From Candidatus Thermochlorobacteriaceae bacterium (GTDB taxonomy: Bacteria > Bacteroidota > Chlorobiia > Chlorobiales > Thermochlorobacteraceae), in assembly GCA_029263855.1 (NCBI GenBank), contig JAJUFC010000005.1:62001-126000 (forward strand): a DNA stretch of 64,000 bases, given 5' to 3'. This document shows positions 9,733-19,760 of this stretch, piece after piece. Position numbers and translations under genes: made by a program. The number at the start of each line of letters is the position of its first letter. Position 1 is the first letter of the stretch. The notes under the pieces were generated by a model that saw only the letters and a list, made by a program, of their open reading frames with translations, made no database searches and was not told the DNA's origin.

Positions 9733-10623
9733 ATGGCTCAAGTTAAAATTGGAAACAAACTCGTCGGAGACGGTCAGCCCGTTTTCATCATTGCCGAAAT
9801 TGGCATTAACCACAATGGCTCGCTTGACATTGCCAAAAAAATGATTGATGGTGCCGTCCATGCAGGTTGCGACGCGGTCAAATTCCAAAAACGCACCCCT
9901 GAAATTTGCGTCCCCAAAGACCAATGGAACATCGAGCGCGAAACGCCTTGGGGCAGAATGACCTATCTCGAATACCGCTATAAAGTTGAGTTTACCAAAG
10001 AAGATTATGCCGAAATTGACCGCTATTGCAAAGCCAAAGGCATCTTGTGGTTTGCCTCGTGCTGGGACGAGCCGTCAGTTGATTTTATGGAACAATTTAA
10101 TCCGCCTTGCTACAAAGCCGCTTCTGCCTCGCTAACCGATATTGATTTGTTGAAAAAGAAGAAATCTACGGGTCGCCCGCTCATTATTTCCACAGGCATG
10201 TCGACGATGGAAGAAATCGAAGCGGCGGTTGAAGCCATTGGCACCGATAATCTTCTCATTGCGCACGCAACTTCAACCTATCCTTGCCCGCCCGAAGAAC
10301 TGAATCTGCGAATGATTCACACGCTCAAAGCCAAATATCCAACGTGCCCGATTGGATATTCGGGTCACGAAACGGGGCTTGCGACCACGTGGGCGGCAGT
10401 GGCGATGGGCGCGACATTCATTGAACGACACATTACGCTCGACCGCGCGATGTGGGGCACCGACCAAGCCGCTTCGGTTGAAATCGGCGGATTAGAACGC
10501 CTCGTCGCGAACATTCGCGATATTGAAAAAGCCCTGGGCGATGGCATTAAGCGCGTTTATGATTCAGAAGTCGGACCGCGCAAAAAACTTCGCCGCGTTC
10601 AATCAACCGTTTCTGCATCTTAA
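9733..10623 (+). CDS. NeuB-family synthase lacking the SAF domain
   Basis: A 296-residue TIM-barrel enzyme of the N-acetylneuraminate/pseudaminate/legionaminate synthase family. These condense phosphoenolpyruvate with a sugar to make nine-carbon keto-acids. The hallmark N-terminal 'FIIAEIGINHNGSLDIAKKM' and 'AGCDAVKFQK' are present, as are 'STGMSTMEEIE', 'HATSTYPCP' and 'GYSGHE'. The protein ends soon after the barrel, without the C-terminal antifreeze-like (SAF) domain that usually takes the family to about 340-350 residues. It is coupled to the upstream KdsC-like phosphatase. The exact sugar product cannot be deduced, and the acceptor sugar genes are not in the window. Confidence 0.85.
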   Translation: MAQVKIGNKLVGDGQPVFIIAEIGINHNGSLDIAKKMIDGAVHAGCDAVKFQKRTPEICVPKDQWNIERETPWGRMTYLEYRYKVEFTKEDYAEIDRYCKAKGILWFASCWDEPSVDFMEQFNPPCYKAASASLTDIDLLKKKKSTGRPLIISTGMSTMEEIEAAVEAIGTDNLLIAHATSTYPCPPEELNLRMIHTLKAKYPTCPIGYSGHETGLATTWAAVAMGATFIERHITLDRAMWGTDQAASVEIGGLERLVANIRDIEKALGDGIKRVYDSEVGPRKKLRRVQSTVSAS

Positions 10624-10629
10624 ATTTTA

Positions 10630-11508
10630 ATGAGTATGTCGTTAGAAATTCTTTCTCCTGTCGTCATCGTAGGGTCTGCGTTGTTGTTCATCCTCCTTGA
10701 ACGCTTGTTCCCTTACACGAAGGGACAACGGCTCTTTCACGAAGGCTTTTTCAGCGATTTGTTCCTCTACACATTTCTGCAAAGTTATGTACTGGCGTGG
10801 GCGATTTTCGGGTTCATTTATTGGTTAGATAACTTTTCTGGTCTCTCGCGCTTGCGCCTCATGGCAGATATTCCCGTTTGGGCACAAGTCGTTTTCTTCG
10901 TGATTACGCACGACCTTTACATCTACCTTTTTCACCGATGGCAACATCGCAACAAGTGGCTGTATCGGATTCACGAAGCGCATCACTCGCCGCGCGAAAT
11001 GGATTGGATTTCAGGCTCGCGCTCGCACTCGCTTGAAATTCTCATCAATCAAACGATTGAATTTGCGCCGATTATTCTGCTGGGTGCCGCGCCCGAAGTC
11101 GTCGTGATTAAAGGCATGGTTGACGCGGTTTGGGGAATGTATATCCACTCAAACATCAACGTCAAATCAGGTGCGTTGCAGTATGTGATTAACGGTCCCG
11201 AAATGCACCGATGGCACCACGCCAAAGGCAAAGGCAACAGCGTCAATTATGCCACGAAACTTGCCATTTGGGATTGGCTTTTTGGCACGGCGTATCTGCC
11301 GAAAGATGAAAAACCGAAGGTGTATGGCTTAACGGACGATTCATACCCGCTTAGTTCGCCAAACTTGCCCGTTCTTCAACGGCTATGGGACGAAACGAAG
11401 AGTTACGTACTTCAACACACTGCGGCGTTTCGTCCATTCAAGCGCACTGCGCCGCCTTCTGCTCCCAAAATAAAGTCTTCTCGAGCATTGGAAGAGGTCG
11501 CCTTGTGA
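10630..11508 (+). CDS. Sterol desaturase / fatty acid hydroxylase family protein
   Basis: A 292-residue integral membrane di-iron oxygenase. Three histidine clusters are visible: H94-x(7)-H102-x(3)-H106 ('HDLYIYLFHRWQH'), H115-x(2)-HH at 118-119 ('HEAHHS') and H193-x(2)-HH at 196-197 ('HRWHH'). These are the iron ligands of the family. Four membrane helices surround them. The family hydroxylates or desaturates lipids such as sterols, carotenoids or alkylglycerols; the substrate here is unknown. The start at 10630 lies 6 nt after the neuB stop, so it is likely cotranscribed. The stop codon lies in the loop of a terminator. Confidence 0.87.
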   Translation: MSMSLEILSPVVIVGSALLFILLERLFPYTKGQRLFHEGFFSDLFLYTFLQSYVLAWAIFGFIYWLDNFSGLSRLRLMADIPVWAQVVFFVITHDLYIYLFHRWQHRNKWLYRIHEAHHSPREMDWISGSRSHSLEILINQTIEFAPIILLGAAPEVVVIKGMVDAVWGMYIHSNINVKSGALQYVINGPEMHRWHHAKGKGNSVNYATKLAIWDWLFGTAYLPKDEKPKVYGLTDDSYPLSSPNLPVLQRLWDETKSYVLQHTAAFRPFKRTAPPSAPKIKSSRALEEVAL

Positions 11509-11520
11509 GCGACCTTTTTT
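11495..11520 (+). terminator. Rho-independent terminator overlapping the stop codon
   Basis: A perfect 7-bp stem, AGGTCGC (11495-11501) with GCGACCT (11509-11515), has a 7-nt loop that contains the TGA of the upstream gene, followed by a run of T to 11520. It ends the kdsC-like/neuB/desaturase unit. Confidence 0.85.
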
Positions 11521-11631
11521 CGTTTGAGTAGGGACGATACAGGTATTTTTTGCCTTGCAAAAGCGTTTTTTCTTGCAATTCATTTTCATACTCGCACACT
11601 GATAATTTGACATCATAACTTCTGAATTTTT

Positions 11632-14600
11632 ATGCCAACCACTCTAAATTCCATTAAACAAGGCTACTACCGTCAGCCCTCTCTCCACCACGAAAAAGTT
11701 GTGTTTGTTTCCGAAGATGACCTTTGGGAAGTCAGTGTCAATGGCGGCATTTCAAATCGTCTTACGGCTTCGCTCTCGGAGTGCTCGTCGCCTTCAATTT
11801 CGCCTGATGGCAAATGGATTGCCTTCACGAGCAAAGACGAAGGACACCCCGAAGTTTATGTGATGGAATCCGATGGTGGCAACCCGAAACGCTTGACCTT
11901 TCTTGGCGCAACACTCACGCGCGTGCTGGGTTGGCATCAAGGGCAAATTCTTTTCACAACCAACGCTAAACAATCATTTCGCAAATTTCAATGCGTGATG
12001 AAAATTTCGCCCAGCGGCGGCGAGCCTAAATCGCTCAATTTGGGACACGGTGTCGCGATTTCGTTTGGCAACAATGGCGGGATTGCGCTCGGTCGCAATA
12101 GCGCAGACGCGGCGCGTTGGAAACGCTACAAAGGCGGAACGGCGGGCGAAATATGGATTGACAAAGATGGTTCAGGCACGTTTGAAAATTTCAGCGCGAA
12201 ACTCGGTTTCATCAGCAATTTCGTTACGCCCATTTGGCTCGATACGCCAAACGGCGCACGCATTTACTTCGTCAGCGACCACGAAGGCGTTGGCAATCTT
12301 TATTCGGCTTCGCTCGATGCCACCGACCTTCAACAGCATACCTTTCACACCGATTACTACGTCCGCTATCCACAAAAAGACAGCGCAGGAAGCAACCGCA
12401 TTGTCTATCACGCGGGCGCAGATTTGTTCATCTTCGATGCCGAACAAAACACCACTCACAAAATTGACGTCCAATATCGCAGTCCTTTCACGCAACGCAA
12501 CCGCAAGTTCGTCGACGCGCAAAAGCATCTTGAAACTTACTTCCTTCACCCCGATTCTGAACATATTGCTATCACCACGCGCGGACATGCCTTCGGCATG
12601 CACCTTGCCGAAGGCGCGGTAACGGAATTTGGCAAAGACGATGTCGCCCGCTATCGTCTCGCTCAATTTTTGCACGATGGCAAAACGCTCGCGGTCATTT
12701 CCGATGCTTCAGGCGAAGAACGCCTTGAATGTTATACTGCTGAAGACGGAAACCTTAACACCTTCATCAAACGCTTTGAAGACCTCGACATAGGTCGCGC
12801 TGTGATGATGATGGTGTCGCCAAAAGCCAATCACATCTGCCTTTCCAATCACCGCCAAGAACTTTTGTTCATCAACATCGACACGGGCGAAATGCGCCTC
12901 ATTGCGAAAAGCAAGTTTCAGCGCATTGGTGGCTTTTCATGGTCGCCTGACGGAAAGTTCATCGCTTACGGCTTTGCGTTTTCGCCTGAAAAAAGCGCGA
13001 TTGAAATTTATGATGTTGAAAAAAATGAGTCGCACCGCGTTACCACGCCTGTTTTAATTGACGAACAACCATGCTTCGACCCCGAAGGCAAGTATCTTTA
13101 TTTCCTTTCAAAGCGCGTCTTTAATCCTGTTTATGACGATGTGCATTTCGATTTGAACTTCCCACGCGCCACAAAGCCATATCTCATCACGCTTCAAAAA
13201 GACCTTGCTTCGCCGTTTCTTGTCGAGCCGAAACTCACGTCCAAATTGTTTTCAAACGATGCCTCGACCGAGCGCAACGGCAATGACAACGGCAAATCCG
13301 ACGTGGTGGTCAAGATTGATTTCGAGGGGATTGCGGAGCGCGTCGTGGAGTTTCCCGTTTCAGAAGGTCGCTATGTGGCGATTGGGGCGGCGAACGGCAA
13401 AGCTTATTTCCTAAACAATCCCGTTCAAGGCGCGCTTGCAGAGTCGATGCGCGGCGGCACGTTTGAGCAGTATTCGTTTGACGAGAAAAAGCACGAAGTT
13501 TTGTTCGAGAACGTGGATTCTTTCGCGCTCTCGCCCAATGGCAAAACGCTCGTCATCAGTCAGCAAGGCAAACTGAATTTTGTTCAGACCTACGGTCTTT
13601 CCGCCAAGTCCAAAGAAACCAAGCCACTCAATCTTTCGCGCATTCGGCTCTCGATTTTGCCGTTGTATGAATGGACGCAGATGTATCGCGAAGCGTGGCG
13701 CTTGCAACGCGACCAATTTTGGACGGAAGATATGTCGAACGTGGATTGGCATGCCGTCTATCGCCTTTATCTTCCGCTCTTGGCGCGGGTGGCTTCGCGG
13801 ACGGAGTTTTCGGACTTGATGTGGGAAATGCAAGGCGAATTGGGCACGTCGCACGCCTACGAAATGGGCGGCGACTACCGCCCTGAACCAAAGTATTCGC
13901 TCGGCTTTTTGGGGGCGGACGTCGTTTTTGATTCAACTCAAAACGCTTACCGAATCACGCATATTCCTGATGGCGACCATTGGGAGTCGGGCGCGGGTTC
14001 TTCGCTCAAAACGCCGGGCGCGAACCTTTCCGTCGGCGATTTGATACTCGGCGTGAACGGCACGGCGGTCAGCGAACACGTGCCGCTGGGCGAACTTCTC
14101 GTTCATCAATCCTCTTCGCCTGTAACGCTCACAGTTGCCGATAAAAATAACGCCAACCGCCGCTCGATTGTCGTCAAAACGCTCGCGAGCGAAGAGTTGC
14201 TCCGCTATCGCGATTGGGTGAATCGCAACGCGAAATGGGTTCACGAAAAATCTAACGGCAAGGTGGGCTATGTTCACGTGCCGAATATGGGTCCGTGGGG
14301 CTACTCGGAATTTTTCCGCGCTTACCTTGCGGAATACAACTACGACGGGCTGATTGTCGATGTGCGCTTCAACGGCGGCGGACACGTCTCGCAACTCTTG
14401 CTTGAAAAACTCAACCGCAAACGGCTTGGCTACGACATTTCGCGATGGAACGAACAGCCTGAACCCTATCCCGCGTATGCAACCTTTGGCAATGTCGTTG
14501 CGCTGACTAACGAATTTGCAGGCTCAGACGGCGACATTTTCTCGCACTCGTTCAAGATGATGAAACTCGGCACGCTCGTCGGCAAACGCACTTGGGGCGG

Positions 14601-14871
14601 CGTGATTGGCATTTATCCGCGACACCCGCTCGCCGATGGCACCTACACAACGCAACCCGAATTTTCTTTCTGGTTCTTCGACGTGGAGTGGGGCGTTGAA
14701 AACTATGGCACCGACCCTGACATCTTCATCGACATCGCGCCGCACCACTATCGCGACGACATCGATACGCAACTCGAGAAATCGCTCGAACTCGTTTTGA
14801 AGATGATTCAAGAAAATCCGCCCAAGTTGCCCGACTTCAAACAGCGTCCGAACCTCGCGCTTTCAAAATGA
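11632..14871 (+). CDS. Tricorn protease homologue (S41 family)
   Basis: A 1079-residue homologue of tricorn protease. The N-terminal half carries two beta-propellers built of WD40/PD40-like blades ('SISPDGKWIAFTS', 'WSPDGKFIAYGF'). Next come the C1 domain, a PDZ domain (about 780-860, 'GDLILGVNG') and the C2 catalytic domain. The nucleophile is Ser965 in 'FAGSDGD' with Asp966, and the likely base is His741 in 'GTSHAYEMGG'. The length is normal for the family. There is no signal peptide, so it is cytoplasmic, where tricorn degrades 6-12-residue peptides from upstream proteases to smaller ones. It is a single gene preceded by a terminator and about 110 nt of leader. Confidence 0.93.
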   Translation: MPTTLNSIKQGYYRQPSLHHEKVVFVSEDDLWEVSVNGGISNRLTASLSECSSPSISPDGKWIAFTSKDEGHPEVYVMESDGGNPKRLTFLGATLTRVLGWHQGQILFTTNAKQSFRKFQCVMKISPSGGEPKSLNLGHGVAISFGNNGGIALGRNSADAARWKRYKGGTAGEIWIDKDGSGTFENFSAKLGFISNFVTPIWLDTPNGARIYFVSDHEGVGNLYSASLDATDLQQHTFHTDYYVRYPQKDSAGSNRIVYHAGADLFIFDAEQNTTHKIDVQYRSPFTQRNRKFVDAQKHLETYFLHPDSEHIAITTRGHAFGMHLAEGAVTEFGKDDVARYRLAQFLHDGKTLAVISDASGEERLECYTAEDGNLNTFIKRFEDLDIGRAVMMMVSPKANHICLSNHRQELLFINIDTGEMRLIAKSKFQRIGGFSWSPDGKFIAYGFAFSPEKSAIEIYDVEKNESHRVTTPVLIDEQPCFDPEGKYLYFLSKRVFNPVYDDVHFDLNFPRATKPYLITLQKDLASPFLVEPKLTSKLFSNDASTERNGNDNGKSDVVVKIDFEGIAERVVEFPVSEGRYVAIGAANGKAYFLNNPVQGALAESMRGGTFEQYSFDEKKHEVLFENVDSFALSPNGKTLVISQQGKLNFVQTYGLSAKSKETKPLNLSRIRLSILPLYEWTQMYREAWRLQRDQFWTEDMSNVDWHAVYRLYLPLLARVASRTEFSDLMWEMQGELGTSHAYEMGGDYRPEPKYSLGFLGADVVFDSTQNAYRITHIPDGDHWESGAGSSLKTPGANLSVGDLILGVNGTAVSEHVPLGELLVHQSSSPVTLTVADKNNANRRSIVVKTLASEELLRYRDWVNRNAKWVHEKSNGKVGYVHVPNMGPWGYSEFFRAYLAEYNYDGLIVDVRFNGGGHVSQLLLEKLNRKRLGYDISRWNEQPEPYPAYATFGNVVALTNEFAGSDGDIFSHSFKMMKLGTLVGKRTWGGVIGIYPRHPLADGTYTTQPEFSFWFFDVEWGVENYGTDPDIFIDIAPHHYRDDIDTQLEKSLELVLKMIQENPPKLPDFKQRPNLALSK

Positions 14872-15198
14872 GCTGAATAAAAAACGCGGACCCGACGGAT
14901 TCAACAGGTTTTCATTCGCAAAGACGCTATTGAGAATCGTCTGAATCCGTTCAATCTCTGTTCCAACTTCACAAACCGACTTCTGTTTTCGCAATGTGTT
15001 GCATTTTTGCGACACCTCAATCAAAATTTCGTTGCCTATTAGCAACAGATACCCCGCTCTCCCTAATTTTTCCCCTATTTTCCGTTCATTTTGTTTTGGC
15101 ACGACTTTGGAGATATCCGTTATCGTTTGAGTTTTACTTTTTTTTAACTTAACATGCCGCTTGCGCGGCAATCCACTTAACTTAACCAACACTCTTCT
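14872..15198 (+). other. Intergenic region with leader hairpin before barrel gene
   Basis: I see no convincing gene here. An open minus-strand frame across it has no family-like features and would run into the tricorn gene. The segment nearest the downstream gene has a T-rich stretch and a small hairpin, TGCCGC/GCGGCA, at 15155-15170, about 30 nt before the ATG. It could be in the 5' leader of the barrel gene. Confidence 0.35.
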
Positions 15199-15846
15199 AT
15201 GAAAAAACTGTTTGCTTTTCTCGTCGCGCTACTCTTCGTGCCTGCTATCTCAAAGGCTCAACTGCTCGTAACGGGTGGCGTTTCCGCTTTCGGCGGCGAC
15301 GCGCTCACCCAAGCCGCAACTTCGGGCGGCGGCAATCAACAACAGCAAGCCCAAGCCGCCGCTGAAATCAGCGCGGGCTTCAACTTCGGCGCGAAATACA
15401 AATACAAACTGCCCATTCCGCTCTTCGGCGTGAACGCGGTCGCACACTTCAACTACGCCACAGGCAAATCGCAAGTGAATAATGTACCGAACCTGAACCT
15501 CCCTGAAGGCGTCAGATTTCCTGAAACGAACATCACGGCAATGATGTATGGCATCGGCGTAGAAGTCATTCCGATTGGTTTTCTTCCAATCATTGACCCC
15601 TACGTCAGCCTTGATTACACGCTGAACTCCGTCAAGCAAAAGCGTGACGCAGTAACCTTCCAAAACAACACGATCATTTCCGCAATCGATGGCTCAACAT
15701 CAGGAAGCGGGCTTGGCATCGGCATTGGCACGGGCATCAAACTTCCCGTCATTCCGATTGTGTTTGACGTGGAAGTGAAGTATCGCATGCTTGGCAACAG
15801 CCAAAATGTGTTGTTGGCAAATTTAGGCGCGGGATTGAAGTTCTAA
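15199..15846 (+). CDS. Outer-membrane beta-barrel protein
   Basis: A 215-residue protein with a classical signal peptide (1-20, cleavage after 'SKA') and a mature part of amphipathic strands ending in 'NLGAGLKF', the aromatic-terminated last strand expected for BAM-inserted barrels. A Gln/Ala-rich loop ('GGGNQQQQAQAAAE') lies near residue 45. Its size suggests 8-10 strands, as in OprF/OmpW-type small barrels. Function is unknown. It is monocistronic, followed by a strong terminator at 15867. Confidence 0.8.
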   Translation: MKKLFAFLVALLFVPAISKAQLLVTGGVSAFGGDALTQAATSGGGNQQQQAQAAAEISAGFNFGAKYKYKLPIPLFGVNAVAHFNYATGKSQVNNVPNLNLPEGVRFPETNITAMMYGIGVEVIPIGFLPIIDPYVSLDYTLNSVKQKRDAVTFQNNTIISAIDGSTSGSGLGIGIGTGIKLPVIPIVFDVEVKYRMLGNSQNVLLANLGAGLKF

Positions 15847-15866
15847 ACCTTTTTTGTTTGAACAAG

Positions 15867-15891
15867 AGCCGCCTTCTTGGGCGGCTTTTTT
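15867..15891 (+). terminator. Rho-independent terminator
   Basis: Stem AGCCGCC (15867-15873) pairs with GGCGGCT (15880-15886) with a 6-nt loop, followed by T-rich sequence to 15891. It lies 21 nt after the barrel protein stop. Confidence 0.9.
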
Positions 15892-15944
15892 ATTCGAGCG
15901 CTTAATGCGAACTTTGTGCTTCTCTAACGCAACTTATCCGACCA

Positions 15945-16751
15945 ATGAAAAACTTTTTGCTCGCGACGCTTCTCTGCTGTTTCAGCCTTTCCGCCTTTGC
16001 GCAATTTGAGGGCGAAATTCAAATGAAAATTACAGCGGCAGAGGGCGGCGGCACGATGGCAATGTTTGTCGGCAAAAATGCCATTAAAACAGAAATGAAT
16101 GTATCCGCTGAGAAGATGCAGATGCAAATCACATCGTTGATGAAATTGGATAACCCTAACATCATTTACATCATCAACAATAAATCAAAGTCATACAGCG
16201 AAATCGATTTGAAGGAAATGGAAAAAATGGCGCAAGGAATGATGCCGACCAAAGCAACGTATAAAGTTCAAAAACTCGGCAAAGAGAACATTCTTGGCTA
16301 CGATTGCGACCATATCCTCGTTTCCGATTCCGACGACCAAATAGAAATGTGGATTGCGAAAGGATTGATGGATTACGAGACCTTCAAGAAGTTCAATCAG
16401 GGTCAGCAAGCCAACGGACTTGAAAAAGCCTTGAAAGACGCGGGCGTTCTCGGAATGCCGCTCAAACAAATCGCGAGCAAAGGCACGGCGAATGAAACGA
16501 AAATGGAAGTCGTTAAAATCAACAAATCCAAACTGCCTGCGTCCACATTTGAAATTCCCAAAGGCTACAAGAAAACCGAAGGCGGCTTGATGGGCGCAGG
16601 AATGGATATGATGCCCGATGAAGCCAAAGCCGAACTGCGCGAAAGCATAAAGAATATGTCGCCCGCCGAAAAAAAGCAGATGAAAGAAGCCCTGAAAAAC
16701 ATGCCGCCCGAACAGCGCAAAATGATGGAACAGATGCTCAACGAAAAGTAA
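15945..16751 (+). CDS. DUF4412-type secreted protein
   Basis: A 268-residue protein with signal peptide 'LSAFA|Q' (about 1-19). The body 'FEGEIQMKI...' followed by 'NIIYIINNKSKSYSEID' and 'ILGYDCDHILV' matches the DUF4412 family of Bacteroidota periplasmic proteins, which look like LolA-type half barrels. The C-terminus (about 220-268) is a Met/Glu/Lys-rich helix with repeated 'NMSPAEKKQMKE' and 'NMPPEQRKMMEQ' segments, probably coiled coil. The role is unknown; lipid carriage is a guess from fold resemblance. It stands alone between a terminator and proS. Confidence 0.8.
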   Translation: MKNFLLATLLCCFSLSAFAQFEGEIQMKITAAEGGGTMAMFVGKNAIKTEMNVSAEKMQMQITSLMKLDNPNIIYIINNKSKSYSEIDLKEMEKMAQGMMPTKATYKVQKLGKENILGYDCDHILVSDSDDQIEMWIAKGLMDYETFKKFNQGQQANGLEKALKDAGVLGMPLKQIASKGTANETKMEVVKINKSKLPASTFEIPKGYKKTEGGLMGAGMDMMPDEAKAELRESIKNMSPAEKKQMKEALKNMPPEQRKMMEQMLNEK

Positions 16752-16860
16752 TCGCTCGACTTGATGCCTTATTCGCTCGCAAACTTTAATTGCGACCTCT
16801 TCCTATTAGATTTTTTCAACTTTCGCTTCAACCATCTAACGACTAATTTCTAATCTCTAA

Positions 16861-18306
<1,446 letters not shown>

Positions 18307-18315
18307 CAACCTGCG

Positions 18316-18795
18316 ATGGACATCTTGCTTTGGGCGCTTTGTTTTGTTTGTGTTCTTGTTGGAGTTGTTGGAACGATTTTGCCGATGCTTCCCGGCACGC
18401 CGCTCGTTTTCGTCGGGTTGTTGTTCGGCGCGTGGGCGAATGACTTCGAGAAAGTCGGTTGGCTAACGCTCTCGATTCTCGGCGCGCTGACGGCGTTCAC
18501 CTTCGCGATTGATTTCATCGCCACGAAAATCGGCGTTGAGAAAACGGGCGCGTCGGCGTTGGCGAGCGTCGGCGCGATGCTTGGAATGCTCGTGGGCGTT
18601 TTCTTCGGATTCTTCGGCGTGTTCGTCTTTCCCTTCATCGGCGCGGTTTTGGGAGAGTATTACGTGAAACGCGACGCGATTCAAGCGGGAAAGGTCGGGT
18701 TGGGAACTTGGCTTGGAATGATTATCGCCATCGCCGCCAAACTGGGAATCAACTTCGCGATGATTGGCATCTTCGCCGTCGCCTATTTTTTCTAA
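18316..18795 (+). CDS. DUF456 family small membrane protein
   Basis: A 159-residue protein of about four to five membrane helices rich in Gly/Ala/Val. The N-terminal 'VGVVGTILPMLPGTPLVFVGLL' and later 'GAMLGMLVGVFFGFFGVFVFPFIGA' are the DUF456 hallmark (duplicated glycine-rich hairpins). It is an inner-membrane protein with no known role. It lies 9 nt behind proS, so cotranscription is likely. Confidence 0.85.
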   Translation: MDILLWALCFVCVLVGVVGTILPMLPGTPLVFVGLLFGAWANDFEKVGWLTLSILGALTAFTFAIDFIATKIGVEKTGASALASVGAMLGMLVGVFFGFFGVFVFPFIGAVLGEYYVKRDAIQAGKVGLGTWLGMIIAIAAKLGINFAMIGIFAVAYFF

Positions 18796-18857
18796 TCCTC
18801 GCCGACACGACGCTCATTCATTGCGAGAGGTCTTGCCGTAGCGCGCGATGCGCATTG

Positions 18858-19703
18858 CTAACCGTTTGCTCTCGGCACGCTTTGTATGTCGGCAAGGGGC
18901 AAATTCAATTTCTCGGAAATCTTTTCGTCCGATAGCCCCAGTTCGCGCAAGAGCGGAATCATTGCCAACTTCGCCGCTCGCTCGCCTTCTTGCTTGCCTT
19001 TCAAAATGCCTTGCGCTTCGCCTTTCAAGATGCCTTGTGCTTCGCCTTTCAAGATGCCTTGTGCTTCGCCTTCTTGTTTGCCTTCCTCAAAGGCTTCTTT
19101 GTAGAACGCTGTGTCTTTGAGCAGTTCCTCTTGAATCTTCAACATCTGTCGTATCTCCTTTCGCGTTAAAGTTCTAAACTTGTAAGTCAGAATTTGTTCA
19201 ATCAAATCCAATTCAACGACCGTCGCCCTCTTCGCCAACTTCGCCGCCCGCTCGCCCGCGTTCCTCTCCGACGCAATCAGCAGTTCAAACAACCCCACCG
19301 CCGTCGCATCGGTTTCGGGAAGTTCGTCCAAATATACTCGCCGTACGCGCTCCAACGCAAGCAGGTCGGCGTAAGGCTCAATCTGTTTCTGTTCAACGCT
19401 TCGCGAAGGATACATCACGACGGCTTGCCACTGCGCCGTTGGGTATTGTTTGAGATAGAGAAAGATTTCGGCGAAGAATCGGGCGTAGAATTGCTCATCT
19501 TGTTGGAACTGAGCCTCAACGAAGTAGGTGAAGTCGTCGTCGGATTTCGGAACGAACACGCCGTCGATGCGGAAGGAAGTTTCTTTGAGTTCAACGGATT
19601 TGAACTCGTAGCGTTGCGCGTCGTCGGGACTTCTGCCGATGAGCGAGAAGAAGCCTTGCGGGGCGAGTTGCAAGAGGAGATAGACGAGTTTATCGGTGCG
19701 CAT
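18858..19703 (-). CDS. Rpn/DUF2887-like PD-(D/E)XK nuclease family protein
   Basis: A 281-residue protein of the 'recombination-promoting nuclease/putative transposase' superfamily. The N-terminal PD-(D/E)XK-like core shows 'SFRIDGVFVP' (Asp) and 'YFVEAQFQ' (Glu-x-Gln), followed by 'FFAEIFLYLKQY', close to DUF2887 proteins. A helical middle region leads to a Lys/Gly/Glu/Gln tail containing three copies of an 8-residue unit (GEAQGILK) encoded by a 24-bp tandem repeat at 18996-19067. A motif GERAAKLA occurs both before and after the repeat. Rpn proteins are DNA endonucleases that stimulate RecA-independent transfer. The repeat makes the tail length variable in frame. Confidence 0.8.
   Translation of the reverse strand: MRTDKLVYLLLQLAPQGFFSLIGRSPDDAQRYEFKSVELKETSFRIDGVFVPKSDDDFTYFVEAQFQQDEQFYARFFAEIFLYLKQYPTAQWQAVVMYPSRSVEQKQIEPYADLLALERVRRVYLDELPETDATAVGLFELLIASERNAGERAAKLAKRATVVELDLIEQILTYKFRTLTRKEIRQMLKIQEELLKDTAFYKEAFEEGKQEGEAQGILKGEAQGILKGEAQGILKGKQEGERAAKLAMIPLLRELGLSDEKISEKLNLPLADIQSVPRANG
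18996..19067. repeat. 24-bp in-frame tandem repeat (3 copies) in nuclease gene
   Basis: Three head-to-tail copies of a 24-bp unit start at 18996, 19020 and 19044; the second and third are identical and the first differs at 2 positions. A degenerate partial copy follows at 19068. As the unit is a multiple of three, gain or loss changes only the length of the protein's tail. Confidence 0.9.
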
Positions 19704-19760
19704 TGTTCGTTGCGATGCTTAACTGCAAGGTCTGACGACAAACGCATTCGTCAACCACAA

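Noticed and set aside
14863-15192. A 109-residue minus-strand frame between tricorn and the barrel protein
   Set aside because: It runs into the tricorn coding region at its end, lacks family features and has an odd composition; considered non-coding.
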